This document shows positions 9,845 to 18,682 of a stretch of 64,000 bases of DNA, piece after piece; the first letter of the stretch is position 1, and every line of letters begins with the position of its first letter. The notes under the pieces were generated by a model. That model had not been told where the DNA came from. It saw nothing but the letters and a program-made list of their open reading frames with translations, and searched no databases. Location: the NCBI RefSeq assembly GCF_030296015.1, contig NZ_AP027368.1, positions 1,178,001-1,242,000 of the forward strand, read 5' to 3'. The DNA comes from Ferrimonas sp. YFM. GTDB lineage: Bacteria > Pseudomonadota > Gammaproteobacteria > Enterobacterales > Shewanellaceae. A program made the position numbers and the translations under genes.

Positions 9845-9865
9845 CGCGCCACACAACTCGGCGCG
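9845..9865 (+). other. Hairpin near the 5' end of the flagellin mRNA leader
   Basis: CGCGCC (9845-9850) pairs with GGCGCG (9860-9865) across a 9-base loop. The hairpin begins about 10 bases after the predicted sigma-28 start site, so it would cap the 5' end of the mRNA. A role in stability of this abundant message is an inference. Confidence 0.5.
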
Positions 9866-9906
9866 ACAATTAAGGCAATAACGCCCGAGTTAACGAGGAA
9901 GACATC

Positions 9907-11379
9907 ATGGCTTTAAGTGTAAATACCAACGTCACTTCCATGCAGGCACAGAGCAACCTGAACAAAGCGACCATGGGCACTCAGACCTCCATGGAGCGTC
10001 TGGCTTCCGGTCTGCGCATCAACTCCGCTAAGGACGATGCCGCAGGTCTGCAGATCTCCAACCGTATGACCAGCCAGATCAACGGTCTGGACGTGGCAAT
10101 GCGTAACGCCAACGACGGTATCTCCATCGCTCAGACCGCTGAAGGTGCCATGCAGGAGTCCACCAACATCCTGCAGCGTATGCGTGACCTGTCCCTGCAG
10201 TCCGCCAACGGCTCCAACTCTGCCGATGACCGCGCGTCCATGCAGAAAGAGATCTCCGCACTGCAGACCGAACTGACCCGTATCGCCGACACCACCGTGT
10301 TCGGTGGTCAGAAGCTGCTGGACGGCTCCTACGGCACCCAGTCTTTCCAGATTGGTGCCAACGCCAACGAAACCATCGGCATCAGCCTGAAGAACACCGG
10401 TGCCAAGGCCATTGGTTACAACAGCACTCAGCTGGAAGGTGCCACTGCCGGTCTGGGCTTCGGTATCGCAGCCGCCGCTGACGCCACCGGTGCCAACGGC
10501 GTGACCGCCACCACCCTGACCATCAGCGGTGAAGAGTCCAAGAACGTAGCCATCAGCGCCGGCGACACCGCCGAGACCATCGCTGCCGCCATCAACAAAG
10601 AGACTGCGTCCACCGGTGTTGAAGCTGACGCCAAGACCACTCTGAAGATGGACAACATGGGTGGCGCAGGTCAGGTATCCTTCGACCTGAACGGCTCCTC
10701 CATCTCCGTAGCTGTTGCTGATGCAAGCGACCTGAGCGGCATCGCCGAGGCCATCAACGAGAAGACCGATTCCACCGGTGTGACTGCGTCCATCGATGAG
10801 AACGGCGCCCTGCTGATGACCGACGCCGACGGCGGCGACATTGCCATCACCGACTTCAACAACTCCGGTGCCACCAAGACCGTTGATATCACCGCGGTAG
10901 ATTACGACGGTGCCGAGAACGGTGCAGCTATTCAGCTGACCGGTGGTGCAGCCACTGACTCCACCAAGGTAACCGGTGCGATTCAGCTGAAGTCTCAGGA
11001 TGCGTTCAGCACCACTTCCAGCACCAACACCGTGTCTCCGGCCACCACCATCACTGGTTCTACCCTGACCTCCGTGGACAGCGTAGACATCTCCAGCGCT
11101 GACGGTGCCCAGAGCGCCATCGACATCATCGATTCCGCCATCGCGATGATCGACACCCAGCGTGCTGACCTTGGTGCGACTCAGAACCGTCTGAACCACA
11201 CCATCAACAACCTGGGTAACATTCAGACCAACGTATCTGACGCCCGTAGCCGTATCCAGGACGTGGACTTCGCCAAGGAAACTGCCGAGCTGTCCAAGCA
11301 GCAGGTTCTGTCTCAGTCCTCCTCCGCGATGCTGGCCCAGGCCAACCAGCTGCCTTCCGCAGCCCTGTCCCTGCTGTAA
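9907..11379 (+). CDS. fliC: Flagellin
   Basis: This is the filament subunit, exported through the flagellar type III channel. The conserved N-terminus ([15 protein letters not shown], then [15 protein letters not shown]) and C-terminus ([20 protein letters not shown]) form the coiled-coil core and TLR5-type region. The 490-residue length includes a central variable domain with two related Flagellin_IN-like repeats ([19 protein letters not shown] and [19 protein letters not shown]). Codon use is strongly biased, as expected for high expression. A sigma-28 promoter and its own terminator make it monocistronic. It is the only flagellin gene in the window. Confidence 0.97.
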   Translation: MALSVNTNVTSMQAQSNLNKATMGTQTSMERLASGLRINSAKDDAAGLQISNRMTSQINGLDVAMRNANDGISIAQTAEGAMQESTNILQRMRDLSLQSANGSNSADDRASMQKEISALQTELTRIADTTVFGGQKLLDGSYGTQSFQIGANANETIGISLKNTGAKAIGYNSTQLEGATAGLGFGIAAAADATGANGVTATTLTISGEESKNVAISAGDTAETIAAAINKETASTGVEADAKTTLKMDNMGGAGQVSFDLNGSSISVAVADASDLSGIAEAINEKTDSTGVTASIDENGALLMTDADGGDIAITDFNNSGATKTVDITAVDYDGAENGAAIQLTGGAATDSTKVTGAIQLKSQDAFSTTSSTNTVSPATTITGSTLTSVDSVDISSADGAQSAIDIIDSAIAMIDTQRADLGATQNRLNHTINNLGNIQTNVSDARSRIQDVDFAKETAELSKQQVLSQSSSAMLAQANQLPSAALSLL

Positions 11380-11395
11380 CAGCAAGCGACCTCAG

Positions 11396-11423
11396 AAAAA
11401 GCCCGGTCTTCCGGGCTTTTTTT
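11396..11423 (+). terminator. Intrinsic terminator after flagellin
   Basis: A-rich DNA precedes the stem GCCCGG-TCTT-CCGGGC (11401-11416), which is followed by seven T. This textbook Rho-independent terminator lies 22 bases after the flagellin stop. Confidence 0.92.
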
Positions 11424-11454
11424 ATGCCTCTAATTTACAAAGAGAAAAAAGGGT

Positions 11455-11481
11455 TAAAGCTTGTGCTAATTTGGCCGATAA
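11455..11481 (+). promoter_or_regulatory. Sigma-28 (FliA) promoter of flaG-fliD-fliT-fliS
   Basis: TAAAGCTT at 11455 and GCCGATAA at 11474-11481 have a 15-base gap after TAAA, an exact match to the FliA consensus. It lies between the flagellin terminator and flaG, with a leader of about 110 bases. Confidence 0.92.
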
Positions 11482-11597
11482 CCTCAGAGACAGCGGTAGG
11501 ACCTTTCCGGGGTGTCAAACCTTTGACGGAGAAGGCCAGAGGCAGGGGACGGTTGGCGCCGTCTTAATACAAAGCTATCTGAAGAGGAACTGGGACC

Positions 11598-11999
11598 ATG
11601 GATAGCACCATCACGAGTACGGTTGGCACAGCAGTTGCTACATCTTCCGTAAAACCAGAGTTTGCCGCCGAGCAACAGGCGGTGAAAGCGCAACAGACAG
11701 AGGTAGTGGCCGCAGACGCGGTCACTGCGACCACCAAGGCCGAAGAGGCGGATAAAGAGTCCGGCAAAGAGGCCATGGATGAGCGTGTGGCCGAGGCGAC
11801 ACGGGGCATGAACGAGTTCTTTAACTCCATCGATAAGGACATTCGTTTCCACATCGATGAGGACACCAACCGCAGCGTGGTGAAGGTGGTAGAGGCAAAG
11901 AGTGGCGATGTGATCCGGCAAATTCCTTCCGAAGAGGTGCTGGAACTTGCCGCCCGCATGTCAGAAGCCAGTGGGCTCTTGGTCAAAGATAAGATTTAA
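11598..11999 (+). CDS. flaG: FlaG family flagellar protein
   Basis: FlaG is a small protein found next to flagellin and fliD in polar flagellar loci; in Vibrio and Pseudomonas it affects filament length. The 133-residue product has a Thr/Ala-rich disordered first half. The second half is the conserved FlaG domain: INEFF-like helix, then FHIDEDTNRSVVKVVEAKSGDVIRQIPSEEVLELAARM. An AAGAGGAAC site precedes the ATG. It is the first gene of a sigma-28 unit continuing into fliD. Confidence 0.93.
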   Translation: MDSTITSTVGTAVATSSVKPEFAAEQQAVKAQQTEVVAADAVTATTKAEEADKESGKEAMDERVAEATRGMNEFFNSIDKDIRFHIDEDTNRSVVKVVEAKSGDVIRQIPSEEVLELAARMSEASGLLVKDKI

Positions 12000-12037
12000 C
12001 TCATTCTCCCTGGCGGGAGCGGAGTAGGGGTAACAGC

Positions 12038-13396
12038 ATGGGCTTAACCGCAGTGGGCCTGGGATCAGGCCTGGACATCAACGGAATCGTAAGTGCATTG
12101 GTCAATGCAGAGAAGGCGCCAAAGGAAGCCTCTCTGAACCTGAAAGAGGCCAATGTTCAGTCAGAGATCTCCGCCATCGGCTCCATCAAGAGTGCCATGA
12201 GCAGTTTCCAGGACTCACTGGAGAAACTCTCCAGTGCCGATGAGTTTGATAAGCGCAAGGTGTCTCTGAGTCAGGCGGACTACCTTACAGCCACTGCGGA
12301 TAAGGATGCGGTGACCGGCAGTTACAACGTTCAGGTGGAGCAACTGGCGGAGAGTCAGAAGGTGGGCTCGGGCTCTGTGGCCGACGTTACCGCTGCCCTG
12401 GGCGCCGGTTCCCTGACCCTGGATGTGGGTGGGGAGAGCTTCGACATTGCCGTTGAAGCCACCGACTCCATGCAGGACATCATGAAGAAGATCAACGATG
12501 CCGACGATAACACCGGCATCACCGCCACCATTGTGACCGACGACACCGGCAGCCGCCTGGTGATGACGTCCGATGAGACCGGTACCGCCAACAACATCAG
12601 TGTGACCTCCTCCGGCGACGCCGGGCTGACCACGGTATTCGATGCCACTTCTGAGATTCAGGCGGCCAAAGACTCCATCGTCTACATCGATGGCCTCAAG
12701 GTCACCTCCTCCAGCAACACCGTCGACAAGGCGATCCAGGGGGTAAGCCTGGATCTGAAAAAGGCGGAAGTGGGTGAAACCACCAAGGTGACCATCAGCA
12801 ATGACACCGCGGCGGTCAAGAAGAACGTCGAGGCCTTCGTCGAAGCCTACAACGAGATGATGACCACGGTTTCAGACTTGAGCGGATACAACGCCGAGAC
12901 CAAAACCGCCGGTGCCCTGCAGGGGGATGCGTTGCCTCGCTCCATCCAGAGTCAGATGCGCAGCCTTATTGGCAGCACCTATGACACTTCAGATGGTGCC
13001 AAGTCCCTGTCCATGTTTGGTGTCTCCACCGACCGCTACGGTAAGCTGGAGATCGACGAGGACAAGCTGGATGCAGCCCTGAAGAACGACGCCACCTCTG
13101 TGATGGAGTTGTTCACGACAGAGGATACCGGCCTGGCGGCCAAGCTGGACACGACGCTGGAGGCTTATGTCCAGTCTGGCGGCATCATCGAAGGGCGGGA
13201 TACCAGCCTTCAGAATCAGCTGGAGCGCATCACAGACGAGCGCACCAGCCTGGCCACCAGAATGAAGAGTTATGAGGACCGGCTGTACAAGCAGTTTAAT
13301 GCCATGGATGCGGCGGTCGCCTCTTTGAATTCACAGAGCGCAGACCTGGCATCCAGATTTGAAGCCCTGCCAGGATTCACCAGGAAAACCTCATGA
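12038..13396 (+). CDS. fliD: Flagellar filament cap FliD (HAP2)
   Basis: FliD forms the cap that folds and inserts flagellin at the filament tip. The N-terminus MGLTAVGLGSGLDINGIVSALV is the family signature. A Flagellin_IN-like segment (TDSMQDIMKKINDADDNTG) lies mid-protein. The C-terminus is a coiled coil ending in YKQFNAMDAAVASLNSQSADL. Length is 452 residues. The stop overlaps the next start by four bases (ATGA), coupling it to the fliT-like gene. Confidence 0.96.
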   Translation: MGLTAVGLGSGLDINGIVSALVNAEKAPKEASLNLKEANVQSEISAIGSIKSAMSSFQDSLEKLSSADEFDKRKVSLSQADYLTATADKDAVTGSYNVQVEQLAESQKVGSGSVADVTAALGAGSLTLDVGGESFDIAVEATDSMQDIMKKINDADDNTGITATIVTDDTGSRLVMTSDETGTANNISVTSSGDAGLTTVFDATSEIQAAKDSIVYIDGLKVTSSSNTVDKAIQGVSLDLKKAEVGETTKVTISNDTAAVKKNVEAFVEAYNEMMTTVSDLSGYNAETKTAGALQGDALPRSIQSQMRSLIGSTYDTSDGAKSLSMFGVSTDRYGKLEIDEDKLDAALKNDATSVMELFTTEDTGLAAKLDTTLEAYVQSGGIIEGRDTSLQNQLERITDERTSLATRMKSYEDRLYKQFNAMDAAVASLNSQSADLASRFEALPGFTRKTS

Positions 13397-13713
13397 GTCA
13401 GCAGCAACTGGAAGCGATCACCCAGACCATCTCTACGCTGCTTGAGCAGATTGCCGAAGCGGATGTGGATGGTCGTGAAGAGCTTCTGCCACAGCTCAAT
13501 CAGTGCATTGAGGAGCGCCGTACCTGTCTCGGTGAGTTGCTCGACACTGAGCTGGCTCAAGACCGGGAGTGGATTAAGCTTCAGCTAGATATTACCCGGG
13601 CCCTTGCCAAGCGAGGCAAGGCCCAACTCGATAAGCAACGTGATGCCTTTGGTGGTTACCGCAAGGGGCGTCAGCAAGTCTCCGTCTATCAGAATGTAGA
13701 ATTAGGAAAGTAA
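13393..13713 (+). CDS. FliT-like export chaperone
   Basis: This small protein (106 residues), mostly helical, lies exactly where fliT or the polar-locus equivalent is expected, between fliD and fliS, overlapping fliD by four bases. Sequence features are a Gln/Glu-rich amphipathic helix at the N-terminus, a central ELLPQLNQCIEERRTCLGELL segment and a basic C-terminus. FliT proteins bind FliD and hold it export-competent; they diverge quickly, so the call rests on position, size and predicted helicity more than on clear motifs. Confidence 0.65.
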   Translation: MSQQQLEAITQTISTLLEQIAEADVDGREELLPQLNQCIEERRTCLGELLDTELAQDREWIKLQLDITRALAKRGKAQLDKQRDAFGGYRKGRQQVSVYQNVELGK

Positions 13714-13714
13714 C

Positions 13715-14116
13715 ATGCGTGGATCCCTGAAAGCCTACCGCCAGGTAAACGTAGAGAGCCAGAAAGCCGAAGCTTCCCCCCACAAGGTGGTGCAGCTTCT
13801 GCTCGGCGGCAGCATCGACAAACTGCTGCAGGCCAAGATGGCTTTGGACTCCAACCAGGTTGCCAAAAAGGGTGAACTCCTGGGGCGGACCATGGAGATC
13901 ATCACCCACCTGAAAGCCTCCCTGGATCACGAAAAAGGGGGGGAAGTGGCCGGTAACCTGGACGCTCTGTACGACTACATGCTGCGCCGCATCGCCGAAG
14001 CCAACGCCGAGTCCGATGTGGCCGCCATCGACGAAGTCATTGATCTGCTGAAGACTGTGAAAGAGGGCTGGGATGCGATCCCTGCCGAACATCACAATAT
14101 TAAGCAGCCTGCATGA
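13715..14116 (+). CDS. fliS: Flagellin export chaperone FliS
   Basis: FliS binds the C-terminus of flagellin in the cytoplasm and stops premature polymerisation. The start MRGSLKAYRQVNVESQKAEASPHKVVQLLL carries the YxxV...ASPHKVVQLL motif that defines the family. A helix bundle follows with DALYDYMLRRIAEANAESD. The 133-residue length is normal. It begins two bases after the upstream gene and ends the flaG-fliD-fliT-fliS unit. Confidence 0.95.
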   Translation: MRGSLKAYRQVNVESQKAEASPHKVVQLLLGGSIDKLLQAKMALDSNQVAKKGELLGRTMEIITHLKASLDHEKGGEVAGNLDALYDYMLRRIAEANAESDVAAIDEVIDLLKTVKEGWDAIPAEHHNIKQPA

Positions 14117-14124
14117 TCACATTT

Positions 14125-14176
14125 AAGCAACCTTGATTTCTGACCGCTTATTAAGCGTCAGGAGGATGGGTTGCTT
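14125..14176 (+). other. Double inverted repeat between fliS and flrA
   Basis: AAGCAACC (14125-14132) pairs with GGTTGCTT (14169-14176). Inside it, 14141-14160 is an almost perfect palindrome built on TGACCGCTTA and TAAGCGTCA. No T run follows, so it is not a standard terminator. It could be a Rho-assisted 3' structure for fliS or an operator for flrA. Confidence 0.4.
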
Positions 14177-14323
14177 GCTAATGCCTACTTTCCCATTACA
14201 ATAACCGGACTCCCTGCCTTCATCCATTGAGGTGAAATGAGCGGAGGAGCCCGATATATAGGCTGTTTTTAAACAGCACCTTGATTGATTTCCCACGATG
14301 CAGCTGTGGTCGGAAGATAAGTA

Positions 14324-15757
14324 ATGCAGACAGAACAAAGCATATTATTAGTGGATTGGAACCATGACCGGCTCCAACAACTAAACTTTTTGCTTAACTT
14401 CCTGGGTGAAACCGTTGAAGCCGTTAAAATGGGGGATCTCCCCGGGCGGCTCTCCGATGCCGAGCGATACCGAAGTGTGATCTTTGGGCACAACACTGAG
14501 GAAGACAAGGAGATCGCCATCAGCGTACTCCGGGAGTTTCCTCATCAGCCCTTCCTGTGCCTGGATGCCCGTCCTCAGGAGATGGCCAACCTGGTCGGCG
14601 AGATCGCCCTGCCGTTCAGCTACGCCCAACTGACCGAGATGCTGCATTATTGCCAGGTGTACAACCGTACCCGGCATGAAGTTGCCCCCACCAGTGCCAA
14701 TCAGACCAAGCTGTTCCGCAGCCTGGTAGGTCGCAGTGAAGCCATTGCCGAAGTGCGTCACCTGATGTCTCAGGTGGCGGAAACCGAGGCCACCGTACTG
14801 GTGACCGGCCAGTCCGGTACCGGCAAAGAGGTGGTGGCCCGCAATGTCCACTACCTATCCAAGCGCCGTAACGGTCCCTTCATCCCGGTGAACTGTGGCG
14901 CCATTCCCGCCGAGCTGCTGGAGAGTGAGCTGTTCGGTCATGAGAAGGGCGCCTTCACCGGCGCCATTGGCACCCGCAAGGGCCGCTTCGAGATGGCCGA
15001 GGGTGGCACCCTGTTCCTGGATGAGATTGGTGACATGCCGGCTCATATGCAGGTGAAGCTGCTGCGTGTGCTGCAGGAGAAGACCTTCGAGCGTGTCGGC
15101 GGCACCAAGCCGCTGCAGGCGGACGTGCGCATCGTCGCCGCCACCCACCAGAATCTGGAGCAGATGATCGAGAAGGGCCGGTTCCGTGAAGACCTGTTCT
15201 ACCGACTCAATGTGTTCCCCATCGAGATGCCCGCCCTGTCTGAGCGCAAAGAGGACATCCCTCTGCTGCTGCAGGAGCTGGTAAGCCGCCTGGAAGGGGA
15301 GGGCAAGGGTGCCGTTCGCTTTACCATGCGCGCCGTCGAGTCCCTGACCGCCCACCCCTGGTCCGGTAACGTCCGTGAACTGTCCAACCTGGTGGAGCGG
15401 ATGGTGATCCTCTATCCAAACAGCCTGGTGGACGTGAACGACCTGCCGATGAAGTACCGTCATGTGGACGTGCCCCAGTTCTCTCCCGAGTATCCGGAAG
15501 AGTTGCAGGAGCGCGACGCCCTGGCGGCCCTGTTCTCCGGTGAAGAGCCGGTGGAACTGCCGGAGCAGCGTTTCTCCTCCGAGCTGCCCGAAGACGGGGT
15601 CAATCTCAAGGACATGCTGGCAGACCTGGAGGTGGAGATGATCCGCCAGGCGCTGGAGCAGCAGAACAGCGTGGTGGCCAAGGCCGCCGAGATGCTGGGG
15701 ATGCGTCGTACCACCCTGGTTGAGAAGATGCGCAAGTACGGACTCGGCAAGTCCTGA
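14324..15757 (+). CDS. flrA: FlrA/FleQ, sigma-54-dependent master regulator of flagellar genes
   Basis: FlrA activates RpoN-dependent class II flagellar promoters. The N-terminal receiver-like domain (about residues 6-110) lacks the phospho-accepting Asp, having IFGHNTEED where it would be, as in FleQ/FlrA. The AAA+ domain has Walker A GQSGTGKE, the sigma-54 contact loop GAFTGA and Walker B-type GGTLFLDEIGDMP. A Fis-type helix-turn-helix ends the protein (VVAKAAEMLGMRRTTLVEKMRKYG). At 477 residues it has the expected size. It is followed by its own terminator and the flrBC unit. Confidence 0.95.
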   Translation: MQTEQSILLVDWNHDRLQQLNFLLNFLGETVEAVKMGDLPGRLSDAERYRSVIFGHNTEEDKEIAISVLREFPHQPFLCLDARPQEMANLVGEIALPFSYAQLTEMLHYCQVYNRTRHEVAPTSANQTKLFRSLVGRSEAIAEVRHLMSQVAETEATVLVTGQSGTGKEVVARNVHYLSKRRNGPFIPVNCGAIPAELLESELFGHEKGAFTGAIGTRKGRFEMAEGGTLFLDEIGDMPAHMQVKLLRVLQEKTFERVGGTKPLQADVRIVAATHQNLEQMIEKGRFREDLFYRLNVFPIEMPALSERKEDIPLLLQELVSRLEGEGKGAVRFTMRAVESLTAHPWSGNVRELSNLVERMVILYPNSLVDVNDLPMKYRHVDVPQFSPEYPEELQERDALAALFSGEEPVELPEQRFSSELPEDGVNLKDMLADLEVEMIRQALEQQNSVVAKAAEMLGMRRTTLVEKMRKYGLGKS

Positions 15758-15769
15758 ATCCAGATCACA

Positions 15770-15809
15770 GAAAAAGGCTTTCCGGTCTCGATCGGAAAGC
15801 CTTTTTTTG
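15770..15809 (+). terminator. Intrinsic terminator after flrA
   Basis: The stem AGGCTTTCCG (15775-15784) / CGGAAAGCCT (15793-15802) has an 8-base loop and is followed by a T run. It lies 17 bases after the flrA stop and separates flrA from the flrBC promoter. Confidence 0.92.
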
Positions 15810-15838
15810 TATGCTGGCCCCCACTCTCCACCAATATC

Positions 15839-15854
15839 TGGCATGGAACCTGCA
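15839..15854 (+). promoter_or_regulatory. Sigma-54 promoter upstream of flrB
   Basis: TGGCATGGAACCTGCA matches the -24/-12 consensus, with GG and GC correctly 12 bases apart. It lies 50 bases before flrB and just after the flrA terminator. In Vibrio, flrBC is an FlrA- and RpoN-dependent class II operon, which fits this arrangement. Confidence 0.8.
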
Positions 15855-15903
15855 CATTTTGTGCGTTGCGTGACCATTTACGAATTTTTGACAGGACGAC
15901 TAC

Positions 15904-16941
15904 ATGGCGTTAAGCCAAACCACCCCAGAGGCCAAGGAGAGATCAGAGAATCAGGCGGAGAGCCGGTTGCACCATCTGATGCAGTGTTTGCCTGCGGGCG
16001 TATTGCTGCTCAATGATATGGGTGTGGTTGAACAGGCCAACCCTGCGGCGGTGGAACTGCTGGGGATGGAGCTGGAAGGTCGCCCCTGGCGTCAAATCAT
16101 TGACTCGGCGTTTGCCCCCCGGGCCGACGACGGTCACGAAGTCTCCCTGAAAAACGGTCGTCGTGTCAGCCTGACCACCCGCTCACTGACGCCGGAGTCC
16201 GGCCAGTTGCTGATGCTCACCGATCTCACCGAAACCCGGACCCTGCAGCGCAACGTCTCCCACATGGAGCGCCTGTCTGCCCTGGGTAAGATGGCCGCGT
16301 CTCTGGCGCACCAGATCCGAACCCCTCTCTCTGCCGCGCTGCTCTATGGTGCCAATCTCTCCAGCCCCCAGCTGGATGAGGCCGGTCGCAGCCGCTTCCA
16401 GCAGAAGCTGATGGCCCGGCTGGGCGAGCTGGAGCAGCGGGTGAACGACCTGCTGCTGTTTGCCCGTGGCGGCCATACCCAGAAGAGCGAGCCGGTCAAG
16501 ATCTCTGCCCTGCTGGAGGAGCTGAAAACCAGCTGCGAGGCGGTGCTGGCCCAGCGTCATGCCGACCTGAGTCTGGTGATCGACTACGACGTGTGCATCC
16601 TGGCCAACGCCAACGCCCTGCAGGGCGCCCTGCAGAATCTGGTGAACAACGCCCTTGAGGCGGAAGCCACTGCCCTGCGCATCAGCACCAGTGAGCTCAA
16701 GGGCCGGGTGGTGATCCAGGTGGCGGACAACGGCAAGGGGATGACCCCGGAGCAGCAGCGTCAGGCGATGACCCCCTTCTTCACCACCAAGGCCAACGGC
16801 ACCGGCCTGGGACTGGCGGTACTCCAGTCCATCTGCCGGGCCCACGACGGCACTGTCAGCCTGGCCTCCCTGCCCGGACAGGGCAGCCAATTTACCTTGA
16901 CCTTTCCCCGAGTCGAACACCATGAGGAACTGACTGCATGA
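15904..16941 (+). CDS. flrB: FlrB/FleS sensor histidine kinase
   Basis: FlrB is the cytoplasmic kinase that phosphorylates FlrC. No membrane segment is visible. An N-terminal PAS-like domain (about residues 22-110) precedes the H box SLAHQIRTPLS, with the phospho-accepting His at residue 136. The ATPase domain has the N box NLVNNALEAEA and glycine boxes DNGKGM and GTGLGLAV. The 345-residue length is typical. The last four bases overlap flrC (ATGA), so kinase and regulator are coupled. Confidence 0.95.
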   Translation: MALSQTTPEAKERSENQAESRLHHLMQCLPAGVLLLNDMGVVEQANPAAVELLGMELEGRPWRQIIDSAFAPRADDGHEVSLKNGRRVSLTTRSLTPESGQLLMLTDLTETRTLQRNVSHMERLSALGKMAASLAHQIRTPLSAALLYGANLSSPQLDEAGRSRFQQKLMARLGELEQRVNDLLLFARGGHTQKSEPVKISALLEELKTSCEAVLAQRHADLSLVIDYDVCILANANALQGALQNLVNNALEAEATALRISTSELKGRVVIQVADNGKGMTPEQQRQAMTPFFTTKANGTGLGLAVLQSICRAHDGTVSLASLPGQGSQFTLTFPRVEHHEELTA

Positions 16942-18281
16942 GTAAGCCCACCATCTTGGTTGTTGAAGATGACCTGGGACTCAGAGAAGCCCTGGTGGAC
17001 ACCCTGCTGTTGGGTGGCTACCAATGCCTGGAGGCCAGCGATGGCGCCGAGGCCCTGATCCAACTGGGTCAGCAGCGCCCCGCCATGGTGATCTCCGATA
17101 TCCAGATGGCCGGCATGGACGGTCTGGCCCTGCTTAAGGCGATTCGGGCCAAGGACCTGAATCTGCCGGTGCTGTTGATGACCGCCTACGGCACCATCGA
17201 CGCCGCCGTGGAAGCGATGCGCTGCGGCGCCAACGATTACCTGGCCAAGCCTTTCGCCCCCGAGGTGCTGCTGCATCAGGTGGAGCGCTACCTGCTGGCC
17301 CCGGCCGCCGAGGTACATCAGCCGGTGGTGGCCGATGAGGCCAGTCTCAGGCTGCTGGGCCTGGCGGAGCGGGTGGCCCAGTCCGACGCCTCGGTGATGA
17401 TCACCGGCCCAAGTGGCTCCGGCAAGGAGGTGCTGGCCCGCTACCTGCACCAGTGCTCCCCCAGAGTGGATGCCCCCTTCGTGGCCATCAACTGTGCCGC
17501 CATTCCGGAAAACATGCTGGAAGCCACCCTGTTCGGCTACGAGAAGGGCGCCTTCACCGGTGCCGTTGCCGCCTGTGCCGGTAAGTTTGAGCAGGCCCAG
17601 GGCGGCACCATACTGCTGGATGAGATCACCGAGATGGATCTCGGCCTGCAGTCCAAGTTGCTGCGGGTCCTGCAGGAGCGGGAAGTTGAGCGCCTGGGCA
17701 GCCGCAAGACCATTCAGCTGGACGTGCGGGTGCTGGCCACCTCCAACCGGGACCTCAAGCAGGCGGTGGCCGAAGGGCGCTTCCGTGAGGATCTCTACTA
17801 CAGACTGAATGTGTTCCCCCTCAACTGGCTGCCCCTGAGTCAGCGTCCCGGTGACATCGTGCCTCTGGCCGAGCACCTGCTGGGCCGCCACCTGGGAGCC
17901 AAGGGGGTGGTCCCCCGTCTGGACGACGCCGCCAAGGCCAAGCTGACCGCCCACAACTGGCCCGGCAACGTCCGCGAGCTGGAGAACGTGGTCCAGCGCG
18001 CCCTGATCCTCTGTGTCGGGGACACCATCGGGGCCAACGACCTCTTTATCGATACTCTGGAGATGCCCAGTGTGGCACCCAGGGTTCAGCCCGAGGTGGA
18101 AGTTAAGCCAGACAGCCTGGGTGATGAGTTAAAACTTCAGGAACATCAGATTATTGTGGATGCTCTTGAGCAAAATGGCGGCAGTCGCAAGGCGGTGGCC
18201 GAGCAGTTGGGCATCAGCCCCCGTACCCTGAGGTACAAATTGGCCAAGATGCGGGACATGGGGATTGAATTGCCAGCCTGA
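16938..18281 (+). CDS. flrC: FlrC/FleR sigma-54-dependent response regulator
   Basis: FlrC, phosphorylated by FlrB, drives class III flagellar promoters with RpoN. The receiver domain has acidic residues E10-D11-D12, phospho-acceptor D54 (VISDIQMAGMDG) and the KPF lysine loop. The AAA+ domain has GPSGSGKE, the GAFTGA loop and GGTILLDEITEM. The C-terminal Fis-type helix-turn-helix is SRKAVAEQLGISPRTLRYKL. Length is 447 residues. A candidate sigma-54 site for fliE starts immediately after the stop. Confidence 0.95.
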   Translation: MSKPTILVVEDDLGLREALVDTLLLGGYQCLEASDGAEALIQLGQQRPAMVISDIQMAGMDGLALLKAIRAKDLNLPVLLMTAYGTIDAAVEAMRCGANDYLAKPFAPEVLLHQVERYLLAPAAEVHQPVVADEASLRLLGLAERVAQSDASVMITGPSGSGKEVLARYLHQCSPRVDAPFVAINCAAIPENMLEATLFGYEKGAFTGAVAACAGKFEQAQGGTILLDEITEMDLGLQSKLLRVLQEREVERLGSRKTIQLDVRVLATSNRDLKQAVAEGRFREDLYYRLNVFPLNWLPLSQRPGDIVPLAEHLLGRHLGAKGVVPRLDDAAKAKLTAHNWPGNVRELENVVQRALILCVGDTIGANDLFIDTLEMPSVAPRVQPEVEVKPDSLGDELKLQEHQIIVDALEQNGGSRKAVAEQLGISPRTLRYKLAKMRDMGIELPA

Positions 18282-18297
18282 AGGCTGCACACTTGCC
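18282..18297 (+). promoter_or_regulatory. Probable sigma-54 promoter upstream of fliE
   Basis: AGGCTGCACACTTGCC keeps the invariant GGC and TTGC elements with 12-base GG-to-GC spacing, but the first base and the AC of the -24 box differ from consensus. It begins right after the flrC stop, 68 bases before fliE. The homologous fliE unit in Vibrio is RpoN-dependent. A second GG/GC match at 18259-18274 lies inside flrC. Confidence 0.5.
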
Positions 18298-18349
18298 CCC
18301 CCGCCGTGTAGATAGATTGATGAACAGGTGTAACCAGGAGTAGCGCACA

Positions 18350-18664
18350 ATGGAGATCGGCTCTAATCCCCTCATCAGCGAGATGCAACAGATGTCGCTG
18401 GAGGCAGACCCTACGGCCCTCAAGCCCACGGCGGGTCCGGCGGGCGACTTTGAGTCCCTGTTGGGCGATGCCATCAGTCACGTCAATGGCCTGCAGCAGA
18501 CCGCGTCTGAACTGGCCACCCGCATGGAGCTGGGCGACACCAGTGTCACCCTGTCGGAGACGATGATCGCCAAGGAAAAGGCCGGCGTCGCCTTCGAAGC
18601 CACCATCCAGGTGCGCAACAAGATTGTAGAAGCATACAAAGAGATCATGAGTATGCCCGTCTAA
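18350..18664 (+). CDS. fliE: Flagellar MS-ring/rod junction protein FliE
   Basis: FliE connects the MS ring to the rod and is the first substrate of the flagellar secretion system. The 104-residue product has the family pattern: a disordered start, FESLLGDAISHVNGLQQTA, then the C-terminal helix VAFEATIQVRNKIVEAYKEIMSMPV. An AGGAG site precedes the ATG. It leads the fliEFGHIJ run. Confidence 0.95.
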   Translation: MEIGSNPLISEMQQMSLEADPTALKPTAGPAGDFESLLGDAISHVNGLQQTASELATRMELGDTSVTLSETMIAKEKAGVAFEATIQVRNKIVEAYKEIMSMPV

Positions 18665-18682
18665 CGGGCTTAAGGTGTAGCG

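Noticed and set aside
9913-11385. 490-residue open frame on the - strand mirroring the flagellin gene
   Set aside because: It is a mirror frame produced by biased flagellin codons; no ribosome-binding site or known motif, while the + strand flagellin is unmistakable.
18259-18274. Alternative sigma-54 site for fliE
   Set aside because: TGGGGATTGAATTGCC has the right spacing but lies inside the flrC coding region and lacks the CAC of the -24 box; the site at 18282 is better placed.
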